Shown one piece after another: positions 24,125 to 32,314 of a stretch of 64,000 nt of DNA (positions are counted from its first letter, which is position 1; each line of letters begins with the position of its first letter). The translations under genes were made by a program, and so were the position numbers. Origin of the DNA: JBPYFK01 sp051984675 (GTDB lineage: Bacteria; Actinomycetota; Actinomycetes; Mycobacteriales; Pseudonocardiaceae); assembly GCA_051984675.1 (NCBI GenBank), contig JBPYFK010000126.1, positions 1 to 64,000 on the forward strand, given 5' to 3'. The notes under the pieces are model-generated. The model saw only the letters and a program-made list of their open reading frames with translations, had not been told where the DNA came from and made no database searches.

Positions 24125-24817
24125 TCAGGCGGTGGGCGCCACATCAACCGACGCGCACGCTCTCGGCCGGCTCCCGCTCCACCACGGTGTGGGCGCTGAT
24201 TCGGCGGCGAGCGCGAGATCGGGATCGTAGTGGCAGATGCCGGTGCCGGTGTGTTTGGCCCAGTACATCGCCTGGTCCGCGGCCCGGAGCAACTCGGGCG
24301 TACTGTCAGCCGGCTGGACGGCGATGCCGATGCTGGCGGCCACCGTCAACGTGAGGTCGCCGACGCGAACACGGGTTGCGATGTTTCGCGACAGCGCACG
24401 CGCGTACGCGTCCGCGTACTGGGACGCGGCGACATGCTGGGCCGGCGCCAGGACGATGACGAACTCGTCACCACCGAGGCGCGCGGCGCACGCCAGGGCG
24501 CCGGGCTGACGCGTGATGCGGCGAGCGATCTCGACGAGGACGGCATCACCGACGGGATGCCCGAACTGATCGTTGATGAGTTTCAGGCGATCCACATCGA
24601 GGAAGAGCACCGCGACGGGGGCACGCTCACGCAGGGTTTCAGTCAACGCCTTGTGCAGGCCCACCCGGTTGGCGAGCCCGGTGAGCGGATCGGTGCCCGC
24701 GGCCCGCTCGGCGTCGGCCAGCCGGCGGCGCAGATCCCGGATGGTCCGCTGCGAGGCAGCAAGCCACAACGCCATCACCGCGAGGACCGCCCCGAACGTC
24801 ACCCCAAGAGCAGTCAT
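24125..24817 (-). CDS. Diguanylate cyclase (GGDEF), single membrane helix
   Basis: A 230-residue protein with one N-terminal helix (TALGVTFGAVLAVMALWLAA), a short helical linker and a complete GGDEF domain: DPLTGLANRVGL near residue 43, FLDVDRLKLINDQFGH, and the intact active site GGDEF at 115-119. The RxxD inhibitory I-site that normally precedes the active site by five residues is absent (ALACAARL). It should make cyclic di-GMP without product inhibition at that site. No sensor domain is attached, and the neighbours do not suggest an input. Confidence 0.92.
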   Translation of the reverse strand: MTALGVTFGAVLAVMALWLAASQRTIRDLRRRLADAERAAGTDPLTGLANRVGLHKALTETLRERAPVAVLFLDVDRLKLINDQFGHPVGDAVLVEIARRITRQPGALACAARLGGDEFVIVLAPAQHVAASQYADAYARALSRNIATRVRVGDLTLTVAASIGIAVQPADSTPELLRAADQAMYWAKHTGTGICHYDPDLALAAESAPTPWWSGSRPRACASVDVAPTA

Positions 24818-25113
24818 CGCTGATCAGGAAGATCCAGCCGCCGCGCCGCGGAAATCAGCGGGCCCTCCGAGAGGTCACTGTGGACGCCGCCCGGACGTGT
24901 GTGGAGCAACCGGCACATCACCATGCCCTCCAGGCCGGAATCTCAGTGTGGGCGTTGCGTCACTCACTGTGCCCGCCGTAGGTTGGCTCGTGCAAGTACA
25001 TCTGCACGACCATATGCACGTGCGCGAGATTCTCGCCCAGTTGGCGCAGTGTGCCGCGCGTGCTCGACTGGGATTCCGTAAGCAACTGGGATTCGGCAGG
25101 GAAAGGAGCGTGG
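24818..25113. other. Intergenic region upstream of the DUF397 gene
   Basis: No supported gene. The segment contains an 18-bp spaced direct repeat of ACTGGGATTC (25067-25076 and 25085-25094) just ahead of the DUF397 ribosome site. It should contain promoters for the divergent diguanylate cyclase and the DUF397-HTH-methyltransferase unit. Confidence 0.4.
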
Positions 25114-25350
25114 ATGCTTCCGCGCGGCGGCGCCGATTCCGCGATGTGGACGGCGCAGGCGGAGTGGCACAAGAGTCGGCACAGCAACCCCGACGGAAAC
25201 TGCGTGGAGTTGGCGGTGTTGGACAGCGGGCAGATCGCGATGCGCAACTCGCGTCACGCGAACGGCCCTATCCTCGTCTGCACGCACGCGGAGATCCGTG
25301 CGCTCATCCAAAGCGCCAGGGACGGAGATTTCGACGCCTTGCTGGCGTGA
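25114..25350 (+). CDS. DUF397 protein
   Basis: A 78-residue protein with the family core: EWHKSRHSNPDGNCVELAVL, AMRNSRHANGPILVC and the C-terminal EIRALIQSARDGDFDALLA. The W-x-KS-x-S...G-CVE and RDS-x-N/P-GP-L pattern is diagnostic. ATG 25114 follows AAAGGAG. DUF397 proteins accompany XRE regulators with DUF5753 in actinomycetes and are thought to act as their partners or antagonists. Here it precedes the regulator, the reverse of the commonest order, 45 bp before its start. Confidence 0.92.
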   Translation: MLPRGGADSAMWTAQAEWHKSRHSNPDGNCVELAVLDSGQIAMRNSRHANGPILVCTHAEIRALIQSARDGDFDALLA

Positions 25351-25395
25351 ATCCGCCAGACTCCGCACCAGGCGCGAGCTGGGAAGGCGGTGACC

Positions 25396-26313
25396 ATGTT
25401 CGCACTGCGGTCCGGCGACGATCCCGGCCGCGATTCGACCGGTTTCGGGACCGGGTCGTTGAGCGCGGGCAGTCCCACGGTGCTGCGCATCGCAGTCGGT
25501 GGGCAGCTGCGGCGCTTACGTGAAGCCCGTGGCATCACGCGGGAAGCCGCGGGTGCGGCGATCCGTGGTTCGCACGCGAAGATCAGCCGGCTGGAGCTGG
25601 GACGAGTCGCGTTCAAAGAGCGCGACCTGACGGACCTGCTCACCTACTACGGAGTGACCGATGCGGCGGACCGGGACGGGTTGCTGGCGCTCGCCCAGCG
25701 GGCGAACACGCCAGGATGGTGGCACCAGTACAGCGACCTGCTGCCGGACTGGTTCGAGACCTACCTGGGTCTGGAACAGGCCGCACAGGTCATCCGTGGC
25801 TACGAGGCGCAGTTCGTGCCCGGACTGCTCCAGACTCCCGACTACATCGCCGCCGTCGTCCGGCTGACCCACCCCGACGACCCGGCCGAGGAGATCGACC
25901 GGCGGGTCGACCTCCGTACCCGCCGGCAACGGATCCTCACGCGACCCGACCCGCCGACGCTGTGGGTCGTGATCGACGAGGCCGCGCTGCGACGCCCCTT
26001 CGGCAGCGTTGACGTGCTGCGCGGTCAGCTTCGACACCTGGTCGAGGTATGCGAGTACCCCAACGTCACGGTGCAGGTCCTGCCCTACGACGTGGGCGGC
26101 CACGCCGCCGCGGGCGGGCCGTTCAGCATGGTGCGCTTCGCCGAGCCCGACCTGCCCGACATCGTCTACCTCGAACAACTCACCAGCGCCGTGTATCTGG
26201 ACAAACGGCCGGAGGTCGATCGCTACCAGGGCGTCATGGACCGGCTCAGCATCCAAGCCGCCACACCGCAGGACACTCCAGGTCTGCTGACCCGACTGCT
26301 CGCGGACCTGTGA
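25396..26313 (+). CDS. XRE-family regulator with DUF5753 sensor domain
   Basis: A 305-residue protein. The N-terminal XRE helix-turn-helix spans about residues 30-90 (VGGQLRRLREARGITREAAG, AKISRLELGRV). The remaining two thirds are the DUF5753 domain with EAQFVPGLLQTPDYIAAV, VIDEAALRRPFG, QVLPYDVGGHAAAGGPF and VYLEQLTSAVYLD. It is of the WhiJ/AbaA-associated type that controls development or secondary metabolism with DUF397 partners. ATG 25396 follows GGAAGGCG; the GTG at 25390 is a possible alternative. Confidence 0.93.
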   Translation: MFALRSGDDPGRDSTGFGTGSLSAGSPTVLRIAVGGQLRRLREARGITREAAGAAIRGSHAKISRLELGRVAFKERDLTDLLTYYGVTDAADRDGLLALAQRANTPGWWHQYSDLLPDWFETYLGLEQAAQVIRGYEAQFVPGLLQTPDYIAAVVRLTHPDDPAEEIDRRVDLRTRRQRILTRPDPPTLWVVIDEAALRRPFGSVDVLRGQLRHLVEVCEYPNVTVQVLPYDVGGHAAAGGPFSMVRFAEPDLPDIVYLEQLTSAVYLDKRPEVDRYQGVMDRLSIQAATPQDTPGLLTRLLADL

Positions 26314-26340
26314 CTAAACGTGACCGAGCCCGAGCCCGCC

Positions 26341-26400
26341 GACTCGCTGACTGCCGACTCGCTGATCACTGACTCGCTGACCACTGACTCGCTGACCGCT
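26341..26400 (+). repeat. Four 15-bp tandem units before the methyltransferase start
   Basis: Units GACTCGCTGACTGCC, GACTCGCTGATCACT, GACTCGCTGACCACT and GACTCGCTGACCGCT fill exactly 60 bp. If translation began at GTG 26320, they would encode four pentapeptides of the type DSLTx. With the better start at 26413 they are untranslated. They sit between the XRE gene and the DUF574 gene. Confidence 0.95.
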
Positions 26401-26412
26401 GAAGGAAGGCCG

Positions 26413-27228
26413 ATGGCATCACACGACGAACACCCGCTCCTGGACACGACCGTGGCGCACAACGCGCGGGTGTGGAACTACTGGCTGGGCGGGAAGGACA
26501 ACTACCCCGCCGATCGTCAGGTCGGCGACCACGTGGCCAGCATGTTCCCGCTGATCGCTCAGGTCGCCCGCGCGGACCGAGAGTTCCTCGGTCGTGCCGT
26601 CACGTTCCTGGCCACCGAGGCCGGAATCCGGCAGTTCCTCGACATCGGCACCGGCTTACCCACCGCCGACAACACCCACCAGGTCGCCCAGCGGCACGTA
26701 CCGGAGTGCCGGGTGGTCTATGTGGACAATGATCCGCTCGTGCTAGCACACGCCCGAGCGCTGCTGACCGGTACGCCCGAGGGCGCCGTTGACTACGTCA
26801 ACGCCGACGTGCACAGCCCGGAGCAGATTCTCCGGGCCGCGTCGGCCACCCTGGACTTCACCGAGCCGGTCGCATTGATGCTGCTGGGCGTCATCAATTT
26901 CGTCCTCGACACCGCGCGGGCGCGGTCGATCGTCCAGGAACTGCTCGCGGCCCTGCCCGCTGGCAGCTATCTCGCCATGACCCATCCCACGCTGGAACTC
27001 GGTGGCGGAGGCAACGCCGAGGCCATGCGGTTCTGGAACGAGAACGCCACCCCACCCATCACCGCCCGCAGCGCGGCGGAGATCACGACGTTCCTGGGCG
27101 GTCTCGACATCCTGGAACCCGGACTCGCGTCCTGCTCGCGCTGGCGCGTTGGCGGCGACCAGCCCGCTGACGGCCCGTTCACCGCGCCGGAGTTGCCGCA
27201 GTACGGCGTCGTCGCAAGAAAAGCGTGA
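26413..27228 (+). CDS. SAM-dependent methyltransferase of the DUF574 family
   Basis: A 271-residue protein with the family signatures ARVWNYWLGGKDNYPADR near the N-terminus, RQFLDIGTGLPTADNTHQVA (SAM-binding motif I) and VVYVDNDPLVLAHARALL (motif II), followed by VALMLLGVINFVLD. Proteins of this family occur almost only in actinomycetes, often beside XRE-DUF5753/DUF397 pairs, and their methyl acceptor is unknown. ATG 26413 has GAAGGAAGG upstream; the longer reading from GTG 26320 has no ribosome site but would add a repetitive DSLTx tail at the N-terminus. Confidence 0.93.
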   Translation: MASHDEHPLLDTTVAHNARVWNYWLGGKDNYPADRQVGDHVASMFPLIAQVARADREFLGRAVTFLATEAGIRQFLDIGTGLPTADNTHQVAQRHVPECRVVYVDNDPLVLAHARALLTGTPEGAVDYVNADVHSPEQILRAASATLDFTEPVALMLLGVINFVLDTARARSIVQELLAALPAGSYLAMTHPTLELGGGGNAEAMRFWNENATPPITARSAAEITTFLGGLDILEPGLASCSRWRVGGDQPADGPFTAPELPQYGVVARKA

Positions 27229-27245
27229 TCGCAAGAAAGCGCTGA
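27212..27245 (+). repeat. 17-bp duplication containing the stop codon
   Basis: TCGCAAGAAAAGCGTGA is followed directly by TCGCAAGAAAGCGCTGA. Both units end in TGA. The first TGA terminates the DUF574 gene and the second is a spare copy in the same frame phase plus two bases. Confidence 0.9.
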
Positions 27246-27364
27246 ACAGCCTCCCACCGTGTCACGGTGAAACTGGAACAAGTCAAGATGGCGGCAGCAT
27301 ATTCACCAGGACAAGGGACATATTCCACCCAGGCGAAGAGTCCACGAAATAGTGAAAGACGCGT

Positions 27365-28030
27365 GTGGCAGAACAGAAAGTCCGCAGAGGCGGCTACCGT
27401 GCCCGCGTGCCTTCATTAGCAGTCGATCCTTGGGTGTTCCTGGCCGTGACCGCGCTGGGATTCCTCGGCGTTGTCGCCAGCCAACTCATCCAGACCTGGC
27501 GCGAGAATCAACGTGCCCAACTGGACGTGCGGCGCCAGCACCACGCTCATTGGCTCGATCAGCGTGTCGACGCCTATTCCGCGTTCTTCGCCGCTGCGCA
27601 GGATTGGCGCGCGGAAGCCGACAAGATCACGCTGAGCAACGTGCGGCAACCCACCAGTACGTCCAGCGCCATTCTGCGGGAACGCTGCGAGAGCGCGAGG
27701 ACGAAGGCTCGCACCGAACTGGCCCGAATCGAGCTGTTCGGTTCGAAGCCCGTTATTGAGCACGCGCATCACGTCTACGGTTTCCTGCACACCTGGTCGG
27801 TGGATGCGCTCAACGGCTTATTGCCCAGCGCCAGTACCAGCGGACCATGCAGAGACCTGGTCGCCGGTGACGAGGTCATCGAGGGCCTTCGCCAGGCCAT
27901 CCGCACGGACCTCGGCCTCGGCGGGGGCGGGGACGCGGCGGAGGGAACCGGCCGCGGTGAGATCTCGCTTTCTGAAAAGGAAATCCCGTCCGCGCCTGCC
28001 GCCGAAGACCTCACCATGACGGCGAGTTAG
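27365..28030 (+). CDS. Hypothetical single-pass membrane protein
   Basis: A 221-residue protein from GTG 27365. It has a short basic N-terminus, one membrane helix (WVFLAVTALGFLGVVASQLI) at about residues 22-42 and a long cytoplasmic helical region. That region begins RENQRAQLDVRRQHHAHWLD and QRVDAYSAFFAAAQDWRAEA and ends in an acidic, low-complexity tail. This one-helix plus charged coiled-coil layout is common among unassigned actinomycete proteins. I do not recognise a function. A second protein of the same general design lies at 58,967-59,392. Confidence 0.65.
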   Translation: MAEQKVRRGGYRARVPSLAVDPWVFLAVTALGFLGVVASQLIQTWRENQRAQLDVRRQHHAHWLDQRVDAYSAFFAAAQDWRAEADKITLSNVRQPTSTSSAILRERCESARTKARTELARIELFGSKPVIEHAHHVYGFLHTWSVDALNGLLPSASTSGPCRDLVAGDEVIEGLRQAIRTDLGLGGGGDAAEGTGRGEISLSEKEIPSAPAAEDLTMTAS

Positions 28031-28054
28031 CGGACCGTTCAGCCCCCGATCGCC

Positions 28055-28699
28055 TCAGACGTGCATCGCCTGCTGGATCTGGCGGGCGGCCGCGACGACG
28101 AGCGCGCCGTATCGTCGCCCCGGACGGGAACCGAGCCGGTGCAGCGGGCCGGATACGCACACCGCAGCGGCGATCTGGCCGTGCAGCCGGACCGGCGCAC
28201 TCACCGACGCGACACCGGGTTGCCGTTGGGCCACACTTTCCGCCCATCCGCGCTCGGCCACCGACCCGTCGTCCAGGAGCACCCGTGCGGCCGACCCCTG
28301 CGGGACAGAGTCCCGCGTCAGTGGTAAGAGCGCTCCGACGGGGAGGCTGGCACGCAACTCCTCGCGCGAATCGACGCTGGCCACGCACAGCCGCTGGTCC
28401 CCTCGCAATACCCAGAGTTGCGCCGACTCGCCGGTGCGCGTTCGCAGGTCCTCCAGGACCGGCAGGGCCATCTCGGTCAACGCGGAGGTCGCGAAGCGCG
28501 GACCGAGCCGGTAACGGCCCTCGCTGTCGCGACGCAGGAGGCCGTGCGCCACGAGCGCGCTGGCGAGCCGGTGCGCGGTGGAGACCGACATTCCCACCTC
28601 CCGCGCCAACTCGCTCGCGCCGGCTGGGCCCCGCTCGACGACGTCGATGATCGCGATTCCCTTGTCGAGCACGCCCACGCCGGTTACATTGCTCGCCAC
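28055..28699 (-). CDS. IclR-family transcriptional regulator
   Basis: A 214-residue protein. The N-terminal winged helix is GVGVLDKGIAIIDVVERGPA followed by SELAREVGMSVSTAHRLASA, and the rest is an IclR effector domain (ALPVLEDLRTRTGESAQLWV, LPLTRDSVPQGSAARVLLDD, VSAPVRLHGQIAAAVCVSGP). GTG 28699 gives the normal IclR beginning but has no Shine-Dalgarno motif, so initiation may be leaderless. It is divergent from the MFS - CoA transferase - lyase operon with 91 bp between starts and is its probable regulator. Confidence 0.92.
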   Translation of the reverse strand: MASNVTGVGVLDKGIAIIDVVERGPAGASELAREVGMSVSTAHRLASALVAHGLLRRDSEGRYRLGPRFATSALTEMALPVLEDLRTRTGESAQLWVLRGDQRLCVASVDSREELRASLPVGALLPLTRDSVPQGSAARVLLDDGSVAERGWAESVAQRQPGVASVSAPVRLHGQIAAAVCVSGPLHRLGSRPGRRYGALVVAAARQIQQAMHV

Positions 28700-28790
28700 A
28701 TAACAGAAAGTACTTGCCACTATTTGGGAAGGCAACGGCTCCGGCGGCAGCCGGCTGGCGTCGGGGAGCCAGGGGTGTGAGGAGCGGCCC

Positions 28791-30224
28791 ATGACGGCTG
28801 GAGCGACCAACCCACCACCACAACCCGTGCCCACCGCTACCGTCGCGGCTCGCATGAACCGGCTGCCGATCACCCGGTCGCACCGGAGAGCCACCGTCGC
28901 CGTCGGGTTCGGGCTGTTCTTCGACATCTACGAGATCTTCCTAGCCAGCGTGTTGGGCACGGTGCTCGTCGCCCAGTTCCATCTGCCCAAGTCGCTGCTG
29001 CCAGCGCTGCTGTCGTCGGCGTTCGTGGGGATGTTCGTCGGCGCGCTCGCGCTGGGCCGGGTGGCTGACCGGCTCGGCCGCCGTGGGGCGTTTCTGGCCA
29101 GCCTCGCCGTCTACTCGGTGTTCTCCCTGCTCGCCGCGTTCAGCACCGGCCCGGCGATGCTGGTGGTGACCCGCTTCCTCGCCGGTATCGGGATCGGCGC
29201 CGAACCGCCGCTGGCGGACACCTACCTCGGAGACCTGCTTCCGCCGCGACGCCGGGGCCGCTACGTCGCGTGGGCATACACGCTGTCGTTCCTCGCTGTT
29301 CCGCTGGCCGGGTTCCTCGGTCACTGGCTGGTGCCCACCCACCCCTTCGGGGTCGCCGGTTGGCGCTGGATGTTCGTCCTCGGCGCGCTCGGCTCGGTCG
29401 TGGTGTTCGCGCTTCGGACCGGTCTGCCGGAGTCCCCGCGATGGCTGGAGTCGGTCGGTCGCACGACGGAGGCCGAAGCGCTCGTCGAGCGGTTCGAGCG
29501 GGAGGCCACCGACAGCGGCGCTGAGCTCGCCCCACCCACCGCCGAACCGGTGGCCGGGGCGGAGCAAGGCCGGCTGCGCGATCTGCTGGTCGCGCCGTAC
29601 GGGCGGCGCACCGGCATGATGGCGGCCTTCCACGCGCTGCAAACCCTGGGGTATTACGGGTTCGGCACGATGGTGCCGATCGTGCTGGCCGCCAAGGGAT
29701 TCCCGATCGTGCAGTCGCTGCTGTTCAGTGCGTTGACGTTCGTCGGCTACCCCGTGGGTTCGGCGCTGTCGCTGCCCCTGGTCGAGCGGGTGGAACGCAA
29801 ATATCTCGTCATTGGTTCGGTGCTCGGTATGGCGGTGTTCGGGCTCGCCTTCGGGTTCGCGAGAACGGTCCCGTTGATCGTGGCGTTCGGCTTCATCTAC
29901 ACCGCGATCAGCAACCTGTTCTCCAACGCCTACCACATCTACCAGGCGGAGATCTTCCCGACGCGGTTGCGCGCGACAGCGGCGAGCGGAACGTACGCGG
30001 TGTCCCGGCTTTCGACCGCGCTGATGCCGTTCGTGCTGGTGCCGCTGCTGTATGGCGCCGGTTCCGGCGCGCTGTTCAGCGTCGTTGCCGTCGCGATGAT
30101 CCTGGTGGCACTGGACATCGCCGTGCTCGGCCCGCGTACGACCGGCCGCGCGCTGGAGACCGTGAACGCCGAACCGCCCGGCCACGCGACCACTGCGACG
30201 GTCGCTGGGGAGGGCCGTCGATGA
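28791..30224 (+). CDS. MFS transporter (metabolite:H+ symporter / AAHS-like)
   Basis: A 477-residue, 12-helix transporter. It shows the MFS motif ALGRVADRLGRRGAFLAS between helices 2 and 3, GIGIGAEPPLADTYLGDLLPPRRRGR and the later EIFPTRLRATAAS, which belong to the sugar-porter/AAHS lineage of organic-acid importers. It is the first gene of an operon: its stop overlaps the CoA-transferase start (ATGA). Together with the downstream acyl-CoA enzymes it is likely to import the carboxylic acid they degrade. Confidence 0.93.
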   Translation: MTAGATNPPPQPVPTATVAARMNRLPITRSHRRATVAVGFGLFFDIYEIFLASVLGTVLVAQFHLPKSLLPALLSSAFVGMFVGALALGRVADRLGRRGAFLASLAVYSVFSLLAAFSTGPAMLVVTRFLAGIGIGAEPPLADTYLGDLLPPRRRGRYVAWAYTLSFLAVPLAGFLGHWLVPTHPFGVAGWRWMFVLGALGSVVVFALRTGLPESPRWLESVGRTTEAEALVERFEREATDSGAELAPPTAEPVAGAEQGRLRDLLVAPYGRRTGMMAAFHALQTLGYYGFGTMVPIVLAAKGFPIVQSLLFSALTFVGYPVGSALSLPLVERVERKYLVIGSVLGMAVFGLAFGFARTVPLIVAFGFIYTAISNLFSNAYHIYQAEIFPTRLRATAASGTYAVSRLSTALMPFVLVPLLYGAGSGALFSVVAVAMILVALDIAVLGPRTTGRALETVNAEPPGHATTATVAGEGRR

Positions 30225-31462
30225 CCGGACCTGGAGCGGGACCAGCGCCGCTGAACGGAATCCGGGCGTTGGAGTTGGGCAACTTCATCGCCGCGCCCTT
30301 CGCCGGCCGGGTGTTCGCCGACTTCGGTGCCGACGTCGTCAAGGTGGAGCACCCCGGCATCGGCGACGAGTTGCGTCGCTGGCGGCTGCTTCGCGGGCAG
30401 ACCTCCATGCTGTTTCGCACCGTGGGGCGCAACAAGCGCTCGGTCACGCTCGATCTGCGCACCGAGCGCGGCCGGGACCTGGCCTTGGGGCTGGTGCGGC
30501 ATTGTGACGTCGTGCTGGAGAACTTCCGGCCGGGCACGCTGGAACGCTGGGGTCTCGGACCGGAGGAGCTGGCGGCGGTCAACCCGGACGTCGTGCTGGT
30601 GCGCGTGTCCGGCTACGGGCAGTCCGGTCCCTACCGGGACCGGGCGGGTTTCGGCGGTGTCGCGGAGGCATTCGGCGGTCTTCGGCACATCACGGGTGAT
30701 CCCGACCTCCCTCCGGCTCGGTCCGCGGCGAGCGTAGGGGACATGGTAGCCGGGTTGTACGGTGTCGTGGGTGCGCTGATGGTGTTGCTGCGCCGATCCC
30801 GCATGCAGGATGCGTCCGGCTCACCGGACAACCGCCCGCAGGTGGTGGACATCGCGCTCTACGAAGCGGTGTTCTCGCTGCTGGATTCGCTGGTTCCCGA
30901 CTACGACGCCTATGGCGTCGTTCGCGGGCGGCGGCGCAGCGGGTTGCCGGGCGTTGTCCCCTCCGGGGTTTACCCCTGCCATGACGAGCAGTCCGTGGTC
31001 ATCGGCGGCAACGCGAACCGGGTGTTCGCCAGGCTGATGACCGCGATCGACCGTGACGACCTTGCCGCCGACCCCGAGTTGGCCGACGGCCCCGGCCGCG
31101 CCCGCCGCGAGGACGAGCTGAACACCGCGATCAGCGAGTGGACTCGCCGGCACACTGTCGATCAGGTGCTCGACGTGCTCGACCGGTCCGGCGTCCCAGC
31201 CGGCCCGGTGCACGATGCCGAGAGCATCACCCGGGACCCGCAGTACCTGGCCCGCGAAATGCTCCAAGAGCACGATGTCCCGGTCGACGGTGCGCCTCAG
31301 CCGGTACGTTTCCCCGGCGTGGTCCCGCGCATCGACAGCTGTCCTGGCGAGGTGCGATGGATTGGCCCGGAGCTGGGCGCCCACACCGACGAGGTGCTGG
31401 ACGAGTTGCTCGGCCTGGACGCGGCGGCGCGGGCCGAGCTGCGGGCGGCCGGGGTGATCTGA
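30221..31462 (+). CDS. Class III CoA transferase (CaiB/BaiF family)
   Basis: A 413-residue family III CoA-transferase. It has the N-terminal GIRALELGNFIAAPFAGRVF, DFGADVVKVEHPGIGD, NKRSVTLDLRTERGRDLAL and the region LVRVSGYGQSGPYRDRAGFG. The nucleophilic Asp lies in SVGDMVAGLYGV (D in the GD motif). Such enzymes transfer CoA from succinyl-CoA or acetyl-CoA to a carboxylic acid. Situated between the transporter and an HMG-CoA-lyase-type enzyme, it probably activates the imported acid. The start codon overlaps the MFS stop. Confidence 0.94.
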   Translation: MTGPGAGPAPLNGIRALELGNFIAAPFAGRVFADFGADVVKVEHPGIGDELRRWRLLRGQTSMLFRTVGRNKRSVTLDLRTERGRDLALGLVRHCDVVLENFRPGTLERWGLGPEELAAVNPDVVLVRVSGYGQSGPYRDRAGFGGVAEAFGGLRHITGDPDLPPARSAASVGDMVAGLYGVVGALMVLLRRSRMQDASGSPDNRPQVVDIALYEAVFSLLDSLVPDYDAYGVVRGRRRSGLPGVVPSGVYPCHDEQSVVIGGNANRVFARLMTAIDRDDLAADPELADGPGRARREDELNTAISEWTRRHTVDQVLDVLDRSGVPAGPVHDAESITRDPQYLAREMLQEHDVPVDGAPQPVRFPGVVPRIDSCPGEVRWIGPELGAHTDEVLDELLGLDAAARAELRAAGVI

Positions 31463-32314
31463 GTGCGGGTTCAGATCACTGACGTGGTGCTCCGGGACGG
31501 CCTTCAGGATCAACCCACCGTTGTGTCTACTGAGGACAAACGTGCTGTCGCGGAAGCGTTGCTGCGCACGGGCGTGCGTGAATTGGAGGTCGCCTCCTTC
31601 GTCTCCCCTTCCCGCGTCCCGCAGATGGCCGATGCGGAAGCGCTGCTGGCCGCGCTTCCCCGTCCCGGCGTGGTCAGCATCGCCGGAATCACCCTGAACC
31701 TCCGTGGCGTGCGCCGCGCGGTCCGCACCCGCCTCGACGAGTTGCGACTGGTGGTGTCGGCCAGCGCAGCACACAGTCAGGCAAACGCCGGCCGCAGCAC
31801 CGAGGAGGCACTCAACGAGGTGACCACCGCCGTGCGCGAAACCGCCACGGCCGCACCGGGCTTGCGGCTTGTCGGCGCGGTGTCGACCGCGTTCGAATGC
31901 CCCTACGACGGCCCGGTGCCGGTCGGACGCCTGCTGGACGTCGTGCGCGGCTTTCGGAGGGCCGGCGTCGACCACGTCAATCTCGCGGACACCCTGGGCA
32001 CGGCCACGCCCGAACGCGTGGGTCAGGTGCTGACCCAGGTTCGCGACGAGTTCCCGGACATCGCTGTCGGATTGCATCTGCACGACGCGCACGGGCAAGC
32101 GCTGTCCACTGTGGATCTCGCAGTCGAGCTGGGAGTGCGGCGCTTCGACAGTGCCCTGGGTGGGCTCGGGCGCTGCCCGTTCGCTCCCGGAGCGCAGGGC
32201 AACCTCGCCACCGAGACCCTCGTGGCGCATTTGCACGAGCGCGGAATACCCACCGGTATCGACGAAGAGGCTCTCACCAGGGCAGCCAGCGTGCTCCGCG
32301 CCGCCCTCGGCTAG
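31463..32314 (+). CDS. Hydroxymethylglutaryl-CoA lyase family enzyme
   Basis: A 283-residue HMGL-like TIM barrel. It starts VQITDVVLRDGLQDQP, where the R-D-G-L-Q motif binds substrate and metal, and contains VNLADTLGTATPE and the metal ligands in LHLHDAHGQAL. Near the end the loop SALGGLGRCPFAPGAQGN holds the catalytic Cys of HMG-CoA lyases (GLGGCPYAxGAxGN). HMG-CoA lyase cleaves HMG-CoA to acetoacetate and acetyl-CoA. The GTG start directly follows the CoA-transferase stop. The preceding transferase makes an HMG-CoA-like or related 3-hydroxyacyl-CoA the expected substrate. Confidence 0.93.
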   Translation: MRVQITDVVLRDGLQDQPTVVSTEDKRAVAEALLRTGVRELEVASFVSPSRVPQMADAEALLAALPRPGVVSIAGITLNLRGVRRAVRTRLDELRLVVSASAAHSQANAGRSTEEALNEVTTAVRETATAAPGLRLVGAVSTAFECPYDGPVPVGRLLDVVRGFRRAGVDHVNLADTLGTATPERVGQVLTQVRDEFPDIAVGLHLHDAHGQALSTVDLAVELGVRRFDSALGGLGRCPFAPGAQGNLATETLVAHLHERGIPTGIDEEALTRAASVLRAALG

